Program-made: the position numbers and the translations under genes
The notes under the pieces: generated by a model
Seen by the model: the letters and a program-made list of their open reading frames with translations, nothing else
What the model was told of the DNA's origin: nothing
Database searches by the model: none
Shown here: piece after piece, positions 6,535 to 12,516 of the stretch
Numbering within the stretch: the stretch's first letter is position 1
Layout of the letters: the number at the start of each line of letters is the position of its first letter
Virus record (IMG/VR): IMGVR_UViG_3300030118_002023
Span: 1-28,167 of that record
DNA: 28,167 bases
Reading direction: 5' to 3' (one strand)
From: a virus

Positions 6535-6715
6535 CTGCTATTTCCCTCCTTTTACAGGTGGTCTCTTCAAATAGGACAGGGTGTGCTGTCCCATTACCAT
6601 CATAAGCATCTGACTCATAATAAACATTCTCACCCTTGTAGAATGCAAACCAAAGTGTTGAAAGTACAAAGGGGATTGATACCCACATCAGTGCATCAGA
6701 TAACATTGGTAGCAT
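6509..6715 (-). CDS. Small membrane protein overlapping the talC 3' end (68 aa)
   Basis: This 68-residue protein has an N-terminal membrane helix (about 5-26, LSDALMWVSIPFVLSTLWFA) then a polar tail with basic stretches. Met4 is a second possible start. Its first 20 bases lie inside the last codons of talC, so the two are probably translated in tandem. Function unknown. Confidence 0.65.
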   Translation of the reverse strand: MLPMLSDALMWVSIPFVLSTLWFAFYKGENVYYESDAYDGNGTAHPVLFEETTCKRREIADGSGRNQT

Positions 6716-7349
6716 CCCAGTCAGCTTGAAATAAATCTAATCCCTTATCTGTAAGAATGTGCTTATACATCCCCCAGAATACTTTGGGTGGAATGGTGCA
6801 AACTTGTGCTCCTGCTGCAAAACAACGTCCAACATGGTGAACATCACGAAGAGAAGCAGCAAGCACCTGTGTCCTTACACCATGAGTTCTATATGTGTCT
6901 GCAATAGATCCAACCAGTGCTACACCACTCAAAGAATTATCATTCATCCTACCAACAAAAGGAGAGACATAAGTTGCTCCTGCTTTTGCAGCAAGGATTG
7001 CTTGTGATACAGAGAAGATAAGAGTTACATTCACCTTGACTCCTTCATCTGAAAGAATCTTACATGCTTTAAGACCTTCTACTGTGCAAGGAACTTTAAC
7101 TGTGATTGGATCTCCAATGGGCAAATAGTGTTTTGCCTGCTCCACCATCCCCTCTGCTGTATCTGCTACCACCTCTGTTGAGATACTGATGAGTCTGGGA
7201 CACCAGGAGATAAGTTCTGATGCTACTTGCTCAATAGTCCTACCTGACTTGAGAATCAGAGTAGGGTTAGTTGTGACTCCATCAATGAGACCAGTCTCAT
7301 ATGCTTTACCAATTTCCTTGGAGTCAGCTGTGTCTAGGAATATTTTCAT
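6696..7349 (-). CDS. talC: Transaldolase, TalC/fructose-6-phosphate aldolase type
   Basis: This 217-residue protein of the short TalC/FSA subfamily is a normal full length. Motifs: MKIFLDTADSKEIGKA at the N-terminus, DGVTTNPTLI, the Schiff-base lysine K85 in ITVKVPCT, VNVTLIFS, and SPFVGRMND. The open frame starts at a TTG four codons earlier, but MKIFLDTADS is the canonical start. Transaldolase transfers a dihydroxyacetone unit between sedoheptulose-7-phosphate and glyceraldehyde-3-phosphate in the pentose phosphate pathway. Cyanophage talC is thought to shift host carbon flow from the Calvin cycle toward NADPH and ribose-5-phosphate for nucleotides. Confidence 0.96.
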   Translation of the reverse strand: MKIFLDTADSKEIGKAYETGLIDGVTTNPTLILKSGRTIEQVASELISWCPRLISISTEVVADTAEGMVEQAKHYLPIGDPITVKVPCTVEGLKACKILSDEGVKVNVTLIFSVSQAILAAKAGATYVSPFVGRMNDNSLSGVALVGSIADTYRTHGVRTQVLAASLRDVHHVGRCFAAGAQVCTIPPKVFWGMYKHILTDKGLDLFQADWDATNVI

Positions 7350-7370
7350 TAGTTTATGCAACTACTCTAT

Positions 7371-7520
7371 CTATAACTTACGCATAGAATTATAGCGTGG
7401 ATTTGTTTCCACTTCAACACGTATCATAACTGTCATTTCATCAACACATTTATCCCACTTATCCCTCGCCTCAGGCGCACCTAATGCTTTTTTCGCCAGA
7501 GAGTGTGCCAATTGTGCCAT
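7371..7520 (-). CDS. Small soluble protein upstream of talC (49 aa)
   Basis: The 49-residue frame begins MAQLAHSLAKKALGAPEARD and ends YNSMRKL. It is a charged, helical protein with no membrane segment. It fills the otherwise empty interval between talC and the gene ending at 7570, and stops 21 bases before the talC ATG. No family recognised; called from position and good codon usage. Confidence 0.6.
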   Translation of the reverse strand: MAQLAHSLAKKALGAPEARDKWDKCVDEMTVMIRVEVETNPRYNSMRKL

Positions 7521-7569
7521 AAAATAGAACACTCATCTGCCTTTTGTTGTAGATGAGGTTCTCTATACA

Positions 7570-7881
7570 TTACTTCTTAATCTCCACTGCTGATACCACT
7601 GGTGGTTCTTCATCTTTCTTCTTCTTTGTGGGTGCAGAACCAGTCCCTCCATTTTTAGCAGGGCTCAATCCAAAGGCAGCTAGTGATCCGCTGAAGACTG
7701 ATGCAATAAAGGTAGGATCAAAATCTAAAATCTTCTGACCATTGGGGAGTCTTACATAACTGAAAGTAAGGAGAGATGCAGACCAAATTAGTACAACAAC
7801 TTTGACCAGATTACCAAGTACTTCACTCTTATCTTCATCATGGTCCTTCTCTTCTACTTTTGCCTTGGATTTACCCAGCAT
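7570..7881 (-). CDS. Two-hydrophobic-segment membrane protein, possible holin-like
   Basis: This 103-residue protein has a charged N-terminus, two hydrophobic stretches (about 22-43, VLGNLVKVVVLIWSASLLTFS; and about 57-73, TFIASVFSGSLAAFGLS) and a Lys-rich tail (TKKKKDEE). Size, two membrane segments and charged tail suit a small class II-like holin, but no specific signature is seen. It is the first gene after a late promoter (7904-7911), which fits late expression. Treat holin as a hypothesis. Confidence 0.72.
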   Translation of the reverse strand: MLGKSKAKVEEKDHDEDKSEVLGNLVKVVVLIWSASLLTFSYVRLPNGQKILDFDPTFIASVFSGSLAAFGLSPAKNGGTGSAPTKKKKDEEPPVVSAVEIKK

Positions 7882-7903
7882 TTTGTAGAGTTCGAGGTAA
7901 TAA

Positions 7904-7911
7904 TATTTATA
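7904..7911 (-). promoter_or_regulatory. T4-type late promoter TATAAATA
   Basis: A perfect TATAAATA on the minus strand lies 22 bases before the ATG at 7881. Its first T is the last base of the T-tract of the terminator at 7911-7933, so the end of one transcription unit directly becomes the promoter of the next. No -35 TTGACA is seen here, unlike at psbA and the 9278-9640 gene. Confidence 0.8.
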
Positions 7912-7933
7912 AAAAAAGGGGCAATTATGCCCC
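7911..7933 (-). terminator. Rho-independent terminator
   Basis: On the minus strand GGGGCA and TGCCCC form a perfect 6-bp GC-rich stem with a 4-nt loop, followed by a run of seven or more T. The stop codon of the 49-aa gene (7925-8074) lies inside the hairpin, so it ends the hli transcription unit. Confidence 0.85.
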
Positions 7934-8074
7934 TTGACCTTGATACACTGGTGTCATCATTCCACCATCTGGTGGACCACCATCATCCTCATCTCTTCTT
8001 GCCAATGCAAGCATAAGAAAGTAAGGGGTGATGATGAACACTAGTGTTTGAAATAGTGTCCAATCATATGTCAT
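7925..8074 (-). CDS. Small membrane protein of the hli cluster (49 aa)
   Basis: The 49-residue frame begins MTYDWTLFQTLVFIITPYFL, giving one membrane helix at about 7-25, then RRDEDD and a Gly/Pro/Met-rich tail ending YQGQGA. Its ATG overlaps the stop of the 23-aa gene in ATGA, and its own stop lies in the terminator hairpin. It is the last gene of the hli unit, so a thylakoid or photosystem-related role is possible but only by association. Confidence 0.7.
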   Translation of the reverse strand: MTYDWTLFQTLVFIITPYFLMLALARRDEDDGGPPDGGMMTPVYQGQGA

Positions 8075-8142
8075 TTATCAGTCCCCTTTACTACTGCAAA
8101 GATAGGAATCAATATGAGTATTGCTGCTCCTATGAATCCCAT
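8071..8142 (-). CDS. 23-aa single-helix membrane microprotein
   Basis: The frame MGFIGAAILILIPIFAVVKG plus TDK encodes one hydrophobic helix and a short polar tail. Both ends are tightly coupled: TGATG with the hli gene before it (one-base overlap) and ATGA with the gene after it. That geometry is the evidence that so short a frame is real. Size and helix resemble the small subunits of photosystems and cytochrome b6f, but I cannot match it to a named subunit. Confidence 0.6.
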   Translation of the reverse strand: MGFIGAAILILIPIFAVVKGTDK

Positions 8143-8264
8143 CAGATCACTCCAGGAATAATTTGTCCTGTGACTGCATAAACTGCACAGATAATGATGA
8201 ATCCCATCATTGCTGCACGACCATTTGCTCTGAAAAAGATATCAGCGTTACTTGCGTTATCCAT
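8142..8264 (-). CDS. hli: High-light-inducible protein (40 aa), NGR half-motif
   Basis: The frame is open further upstream, but the real start is MDNASNADIFF at 8264, which overlaps the preceding hli stop (TGATG). This one-helix Hlip has FRANGRAAMMGF and ends TGQIIPGVI. The chlorophyll-binding motif is normally ExxNGRxAMxG; here the Glu three before Asn is Phe while the Arg is kept. Hlips bind chlorophyll and carotenoid as dimers in the thylakoid and quench excess energy or protect PSII assembly. The neighbouring 35-aa Hlip has the opposite loss. Confidence 0.9.
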   Translation of the reverse strand: MDNASNADIFFRANGRAAMMGFIIICAVYAVTGQIIPGVI

Positions 8265-8371
8265 CAGAAAATGCCAGGAATGATTTGACCTGTGGTTGCA
8301 TATGCACCCATTGCTGCGACTACGCCCAGCATAGCTGCCCAACCATTAATGCGTTCTGCCTTTTCGTTCAT
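8264..8371 (-). CDS. hli: High-light-inducible protein (35 aa), ExxN half-motif
   Basis: The frame reads MNEKAERINGWAAMLGVVAA and on to TGQIIPGIF, 35 residues with one membrane helix. A GAGGAAGGA Shine-Dalgarno precedes the ATG. The Hlip motif is ExxNGRxAMxG; here Glu and Asn are present (ERINGW) but Arg is replaced by Trp. The one-base stop/start overlap with the next hli suggests equal, coupled synthesis of the two. The ATG overlaps the preceding gene's stop by ATGA. Confidence 0.88.
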   Translation of the reverse strand: MNEKAERINGWAAMLGVVAAMGAYATTGQIIPGIF

Positions 8372-8517
8372 TGTCCTTCCTCTTGTGTTTTGTTGTAGAT
8401 AACAACTCTGCCATTTTCGTGAGTGAAAATAAGTTCATCATCGTGCCCCCAGCAGAGTTCTTGGTATAGGGCATTAAGTCTCTCCATGTCTTCATAGAGA
8501 GCATTGGGGTTGCTCAT
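8368..8517 (-). CDS. Small soluble protein in the hli operon (49 aa)
   Basis: The 49-residue frame begins MSNPNALYEDMERLNALYQE and ends IYNKTQEEGQ. It is acidic and helical in the first half with likely beta strands after (ELIFTHENGRVVIY). It overlaps the next hli gene by ATGA and begins 30 bases after the preceding hli gene. The Shine-Dalgarno of the next gene is coded in its last codons. Function unknown. Confidence 0.68.
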   Translation of the reverse strand: MSNPNALYEDMERLNALYQELCWGHDDELIFTHENGRVVIYNKTQEEGQ

Positions 8518-8547
8518 ATTTCCCACTAAGTATATCTTCTAGTTATA

Positions 8548-8757
8548 CTAGATGATACCAAAGAAGAGATTACCTGTAAAGGCATATGAAATAAACCCAG
8601 CAACAATACCCAACATTGCAGCACGACCATTCAACTTTTCAGCGAACTCATTGTGAGTCTCAATGCCATAACGATCAAGGGTTTCCTTGGTCATGTACAT
8701 TCTTGGTTCAGTGGCCCACATGTTTGTACGTCCACCTTCTTCTGTTGTAACAGTCAT
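8548..8757 (-). CDS. hli: High-light-inducible protein (69 aa), complete motif
   Basis: This is a 69-residue Hlip. The frame opens at a TTG four codons earlier, but the ATG at 8757 has GGAG eight bases upstream and is preferred. The N-terminal half is soluble; the C-terminal helix carries the full motif EKLNGRAAMLG and ends TGNLFFGII. It is the promoter-proximal gene of the hli unit, 30 bp behind a perfect sigma-70 promoter, so probably expressed early. Role: pigment binding and photoprotection in the thylakoid during infection. Confidence 0.95.
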   Translation of the reverse strand: MTVTTEEGGRTNMWATEPRMYMTKETLDRYGIETHNEFAEKLNGRAAMLGIVAGFISYAFTGNLFFGII

Positions 8758-8787
8758 GTTTTTCTCCAATGTGTGAAGTATTGTTAC

Positions 8788-8816
8788 ATTATATATAATT
8801 TTTTAATATTTGTCAA
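8788..8816 (-). promoter_or_regulatory. Perfect sigma-70 promoter of the hli unit
   Basis: The minus strand reads TTGACA (8811-8816), 17 bp, TATAAT (8788-8793), a 12/12 match with optimal spacing. An AT-rich spacer and upstream AT-rich DNA add strength. It is 30 bases upstream of the hli ATG at 8757. Host vegetative-sigma promoters of this kind drive early genes in T4-like cyanophages. Confidence 0.9.
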
Positions 8817-8832
8817 ATTAAGAGTGGACACT

Positions 8833-9015
8833 TTAATAACTGGCACACTTGTTTGGGTTTGATCTACACCACTTATAAACAAAGGCATCTGCATCCTTAG
8901 TCATATCATGATGATAGTGATTATGAATCTGACCAATGATAATCAGACATCCTAAGAGCAATACATTGATATGAACGATAGGATTGGATGCTAGACAGAG
9001 CAAATATTTTTTCAT
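8833..9015 (-). CDS. Small membrane protein (60 aa)
   Basis: This 60-residue protein begins MKKYLLCLASNPIVHINVLL: a basic N-terminus and hydrophobic segment (about 4-29), then a His-rich stretch (IHNHYHHD) and two Cys. It could be a signal-anchored or exported metal-binding-like peptide. The ATG overlaps the stop of the upstream gene in ATGA. It ends 17 bases before the hli -35 box. Function unknown. Confidence 0.6.
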   Translation of the reverse strand: MKKYLLCLASNPIVHINVLLLGCLIIIGQIHNHYHHDMTKDADAFVYKWCRSNPNKCASY

Positions 9016-9218
9016 TCAGTAGGAGGGTTTGGCCAACCAGGAGGACACATGACAACATTATATTTCTCTTGAATAAAATCAACAACTGTGAGTGACACTT
9101 CTACAGGTTTCTGGGGTTCTGGATCATACCTAGATGGCATATCCATTACAACCCTCTCTGGGTTGGTCTCAGAGGGTGTGATAGACCTTATACAAAGGTC
9201 AATAGAATCATAGTCCAT
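9012..9218 (-). CDS. Small soluble protein (68 aa)
   Basis: The open frame reaches 9269, but that part is the terminator hairpin; the ATG at 9218 with GGAG eight bases upstream is the likely start (MDYDSIDLCIRS). The 68-residue protein is acidic and Pro-rich, ending CPPGWPNPPTE. No motif is recognised. It is the first gene after the terminator at 9232-9259, so it needs its own promoter or read-through. Confidence 0.65.
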   Translation of the reverse strand: MDYDSIDLCIRSITPSETNPERVVMDMPSRYDPEPQKPVEVSLTVVDFIQEKYNVVMCPPGWPNPPTE

Positions 9219-9231
9219 TAATTTTCTCCAT

Positions 9232-9259
9232 AAAAAAAGAGGGTCCTCTTGGACCCTCT
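9232..9259 (-). terminator. Rho-independent terminator after the exported beta-protein gene
   Basis: GAGGGTCC (9239-9246) and GGACCCTC (9251-9258) form a perfect 8-bp stem with a TCTT loop (9 bp counting the flanking A-T pair), followed on the minus strand by seven T. It lies 18 bp after the stop of the 9278-9640 gene, making that gene a one-gene transcription unit. Confidence 0.92.
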
Positions 9260-9277
9260 CATTATACACAGGGCAGA

Positions 9278-9640
9278 TCAGAAGGCAAACTTCAGACCAG
9301 CTTTGGTGCCATAGCTATTGTCATCATCACCAGTGATGAAGGAGACTTCACCATAAGCGGACAGTGAATCAGTCAGAGCAACTGAAGCACCAGTTTTGCC
9401 ACTGAATTCAGTCTCAGTCTCTTCGCCATCAATGGCAACCAGAGCAGGACCACCCTGGATGTACCAAGCAGCATTATCACCAAGAGCGCCTTCATAACCT
9501 ACGTGAGCATCAGTGACAGTGCCAGAGTAGTCAGAACCAGCCCATCCAGAGTTGGCTTCTACGTTTACGTAGGGACCTGCAAGGGCAGCACCTGCAGAAG
9601 TGAACAGAACAGCAGTAGCTGCGAATACAGATTTGATCAT
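9278..9640 (-). CDS. Exported beta-strand protein, probably outer membrane
   Basis: The start is MIKSVFAATAVLF at 9640 with GAGGT 9 bases upstream; the frame is open 20 codons further but that part is leader. The 120-residue protein has a signal peptide (cleavage near AALA/GPYV). The mature part alternates polar and aromatic/hydrophobic residues in short strands (AAWYIQGGPALVAI, ASVALTDSLSAYGEVSF) and ends GTKAGLKFAF, with the terminal Phe typical of outer-membrane beta-barrel proteins. It has its own composite promoter, leader hairpin and terminator. It may alter the host surface, for example permeability or exclusion of other phages; this is inference. Confidence 0.8.
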   Translation of the reverse strand: MIKSVFAATAVLFTSAGAALAGPYVNVEANSGWAGSDYSGTVTDAHVGYEGALGDNAAWYIQGGPALVAIDGEETETEFSGKTGASVALTDSLSAYGEVSFITGDDDNSYGTKAGLKFAF

Positions 9641-9687
9641 TGGAATTACCTCGTTTTTACTTGTGGAATGGTTACCCACAGATGGAA

Positions 9688-9706
9688 AAGGGATCGACAA
9701 TCCCTT
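9688..9706 (-). promoter_or_regulatory. Leader hairpin of the exported beta-protein gene
   Basis: AAGGGAT (9688-9694) and ATCCCTT (9700-9706) form a perfect 7-bp stem with a 5-nt loop, 48 bases upstream of the ATG and about 45 bases after the late promoter. On the minus strand it is followed by TTCC, a weak T-tract. It may stabilise the leader, attenuate transcription, or end read-through from the glycan operon. Confidence 0.5.
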
Positions 9707-9753
9707 GTTTGTATCCTTTTGTTACTTAAATTGCTGTAAGACAAAAGGTTAAG

Positions 9754-9787
9754 TATTTATACTAGCAGGAGTGTTTACCCCTGTCAA
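9754..9787 (-). promoter_or_regulatory. Composite sigma-70 / T4-late promoter
   Basis: The minus strand has TTGACA (9782-9787), exactly 17 bp, TAGTAT (9759-9764, 4/6 to the -10 box) overlapping TATAAATA (9754-9761). The layout matches base for base that of the psbA promoter at 837-870. The TTGACA also contains the stop codon (TGA) of the GT25 gene, the last gene of the glycan operon. Confidence 0.75.
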
Positions 9788-10611
9788 GTACCTTCCTCAT
9801 AGGTGGGAAGTTTCTCCTCCTCTCTTTGAGTTGGTTGTGTGACCCTACCAAGGTAAGGGTCAAAATCCATCAGTTGCTCAATAGACATCTGGCAACCTTG
9901 TTGCTGCCAGTAGTTCAGTTGAGACTCAACATTCCCTTTATGGAATACATCAATATGTTCTGGATGGATACTAGAACCCAACTCAATGCGATAGAGAAGG
10001 AGAGGCAGGGAATAAGCATTTCCTGAATTATAGAGTAGGTCATCTGCCACAGGACGTGGTTTAACTCCATTATCCAGTTTGTACTTATCCCCCCTGCAAT
10101 GAAGATCAATCATCTTCTTTGCATGGTGCCTGGTGATAAGATAGCACGCAGTTGAGAACTCATTCACAAAACGTTTATGAATCCTAACATGTAAATCACC
10201 TGTACAGATGATAGCAATTTGTACTACATCCCAGTCATAAGGAATTCTACAATAGAAGTCTTTCCATGTAAAGTTCCAGAACCTGACTAGATCCAGATTG
10301 CAATCATCCTCCATCATGATAGCATAAGGTTCATCAGTATTGTAGTAGAAATCCTTAATTGCTTTCAGGTGTGATGTGGTACAACCAATCTCACCAGAAG
10401 ACATAAGGTCAGGATACCTGCCTTTAAGAATATCCCCAAGGTCATCCTCTCTACCATCATAAGCAGAGACACGCTTGTAGTTTTTAATTTCCCAATACTT
10501 AAATTGGTCCTCCATGTATTGCCATCTTTCAGGTTGATCATCAAGATTGATACAGTAGATAGGACCAATGCCCTTCAACTTATAAGTTGCTTTGTTCTTA
10601 TCTCTTTCCAT
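9784..10611 (-). CDS. Glycosyltransferase family 25 (LPS-type)
   Basis: This 275-residue protein carries GT25 signatures: IYCINLDDQPERWQYM near the start, SGEIGCTTSHLKAIK (about 72-86), AIMMEDDCNL (about 97-106) with the acidic metal-binding motif, and PVADDLLY further on. GT25 enzymes add galactose or glucose to lipopolysaccharide cores or to collagen-type acceptors, using NDP-sugars in the cytoplasm. It is the last gene of the operon and overlaps the upstream gene by 14 bases. The Glu-rich tail EREEEKLPTYEEGT style end is unlike the core family. Donor and acceptor cannot be read from sequence. Confidence 0.88.
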   Translation of the reverse strand: MERDKNKATYKLKGIGPIYCINLDDQPERWQYMEDQFKYWEIKNYKRVSAYDGREDDLGDILKGRYPDLMSSGEIGCTTSHLKAIKDFYYNTDEPYAIMMEDDCNLDLVRFWNFTWKDFYCRIPYDWDVVQIAIICTGDLHVRIHKRFVNEFSTACYLITRHHAKKMIDLHCRGDKYKLDNGVKPRPVADDLLYNSGNAYSLPLLLYRIELGSSIHPEHIDVFHKGNVESQLNYWQQQGCQMSIEQLMDFDPYLGRVTQPTQREEEKLPTYEEGT

Positions 10612-11548
10612 GAATTACTTTTTCAACATTTGGCAGGAAGTATTCACTCAGTATTCTAGACCATTCAAACTGTTTTGCATAGTCCAGAACCTCTTGTCTA
10701 TTGTTCACAGAGTATTCTCTGTTCTCAATAATCTTTTGTTCCACATATTCCAGATCATTGATCCTATCTTCTGGAATGACTGTGATGAATTCCTTGGTGG
10801 TGTCTAGGTTGGCAGCAGCCCATTGACTGATAACAACCCCTAGACCAGCAGCAAATGCCTCTGGACAGACCAGAGGGTGTGCTTCACCATCAGATAGCAG
10901 AACAAGGTTACCATAACTGGTAAGCATCCTATGTAGCTTCTCCTTGTCCCACTCACCCAGATAATTCTTTGCTTTATCAAATCTATTATCTGCAATGTTT
11001 CCTGCATACCAGAGTGAATCAATACTCTGGAACAGGTGTTGTCTCTTTCTAGAATCAACCTTGGCAAGATAGATGGATCTATCTGCATTAGTTGGATTAG
11101 AAGATACCTTGAACTTCCCTAGGTTCACACCATTAGGATTCAAGAACAATCTCTCCCTAGGGATACCAGCAAGATTGTGGTAGATATCATTGATACCATC
11201 AGAGAGACCAAACACATTAGGTTTGATTCTGGCAAACTCATCAAACACTCTCTGCTTATATCCACCCATCATTTCAGGGCGTTCAATATAAGCAAAGTGT
11301 GTAGTCACTGCACTAGGATATTGAATGTATGGGTAGATAGGAACCCAGTCATCATAGTTGATATGAACAAAGTCAGGACGAAACTCATTGATCATTTGAA
11401 TGACCTGTCTGGGGTCACCTACATTCACAATCTGAACACTATGTCCTAGTTGACTCAATGTCAGTTTCATATCCCATATCAGGGATTCAACAGCACCCCA
11501 TCCCTTGGGAGGAATAGGTGTGTTGGGTCCAATAATACTGATCTTCAT
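10598..11548 (-). CDS. GT4-like (GT-B fold) glycosyltransferase, copy 1
   Basis: This 316-residue protein begins MKISIIGPNTPIPPKGWGAV, the N-terminal Rossmann start typical of group 1 transferases, and has the C-terminal nucleotide-binding motif LLSDGEAHPLVCPEAFAAGL with E-x7-E. NPNGVNLGKF in the middle is the usual hinge segment. GT4 enzymes are retaining transferases using NDP-hexoses. It is a diverged tandem paralog of the next gene (same KGWGAxE start and VISxxAAxxD...EFITVIP end). Overlaps by ATGA upstream and 14 bases downstream. Confidence 0.87.
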   Translation of the reverse strand: MKISIIGPNTPIPPKGWGAVESLIWDMKLTLSQLGHSVQIVNVGDPRQVIQMINEFRPDFVHINYDDWVPIYPYIQYPSAVTTHFAYIERPEMMGGYKQRVFDEFARIKPNVFGLSDGINDIYHNLAGIPRERLFLNPNGVNLGKFKVSSNPTNADRSIYLAKVDSRKRQHLFQSIDSLWYAGNIADNRFDKAKNYLGEWDKEKLHRMLTSYGNLVLLSDGEAHPLVCPEAFAAGLGVVISQWAAANLDTTKEFITVIPEDRINDLEYVEQKIIENREYSVNNRQEVLDYAKQFEWSRILSEYFLPNVEKVIHGKR

Positions 11549-12516
11549 TTGATAATGCTTTCTACATTTTTCACATACCTATCAATCAGAGTGGTCAATG
11601 AGAATGTATCCATTCCATACTGTCTGATCTCCTCCCTATTAGCACAAGAGTATTCTCTGTTCTCCTTAATCATCTGATTGATATAATCCATATCATTCAA
11701 TCTGTCATCAGGGATAACAGTAATGAAGTCTCTACACACATCAAGTTCAGCAGCACTATGGCGTGAAATGACCACACCCAGTCCTACCACCAGTGCCTCT
11801 TTGATAGCAAGAGATGTACCATTCTCACCATCAGAGAGCAGCACCATATTAGCATACTTGGTCAAATTACCACAGAGTTTTTCTCTACCCCACTCTCCCT
11901 TATAACTGGATCTCTCCTTATGGAATGGTGTTCCTGCTTCATACTTGCCAACAAAATCCACACCAATCAGATCCTGATAGATGTATTGCTTCTTCCTCTC
12001 AGAAATCTTACCAAGATAGATTGACTTGTCAGTGTAAGTGCATTCCTTGTCAAATGTAAATTCAGGATCATTGGTGCCTTCCATCAACCAGAAGAGTCTA
12101 TCCTCATCCCATTGATGCTTCTGATACCAGACAACATCCTTGGGTGATACTGCAAAGTTATAATACTTGTCTCTGTTCTGAATCATCCAGTCAGACACTC
12201 TCCAATATCCATCCTTCCTATGCCACTCTGGTTGATCTATGTAAGGGTAGTGACTGCTGAATAGGATAGGACACTTAACCTTTCCATGAAGATAGTCAAC
12301 AACAGGGTAGAACATATCATAGTGAATATGAATCACATCATAGTCACCTTCCAGACACTCTCTGGCAATCTCATTCATATCAGGGACATTAATGATGTCA
12401 CCCTCATGTCCCATCTCTCCCAGGACACAGGCTCTATCCCATATCTGTCTTTCCAGAGCGCCCCAACCATCAGGTGGGATAGGCATAATGCCTGGTCCAA
12501 CTAAACAGATCTTCAT
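11545..12516 (-). CDS. GT4-like (GT-B fold) glycosyltransferase, copy 2
   Basis: The start is MKICLVGPGIMPIPPDGWGA at 12516, which overlaps the upstream stop by ATGA; the frame is open five codons more from a TTG. The 323-residue protein has the GT-B layout. In the C-terminal motif LLSDGENGTSLAIKEALVVG the first Glu of E-x7-E is replaced by Asn, with a Glu adjacent, so donor binding may differ from copy 1. CRDFITVIPDDRLNDMDYI matches KEFITVIPEDRINDLEYV in copy 1. The two arose by tandem duplication and now probably add different sugars or linkages. Confidence 0.87.
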   Translation of the reverse strand: MKICLVGPGIMPIPPDGWGALERQIWDRACVLGEMGHEGDIINVPDMNEIARECLEGDYDVIHIHYDMFYPVVDYLHGKVKCPILFSSHYPYIDQPEWHRKDGYWRVSDWMIQNRDKYYNFAVSPKDVVWYQKHQWDEDRLFWLMEGTNDPEFTFDKECTYTDKSIYLGKISERKKQYIYQDLIGVDFVGKYEAGTPFHKERSSYKGEWGREKLCGNLTKYANMVLLSDGENGTSLAIKEALVVGLGVVISRHSAAELDVCRDFITVIPDDRLNDMDYINQMIKENREYSCANREEIRQYGMDTFSLTTLIDRYVKNVESIIK

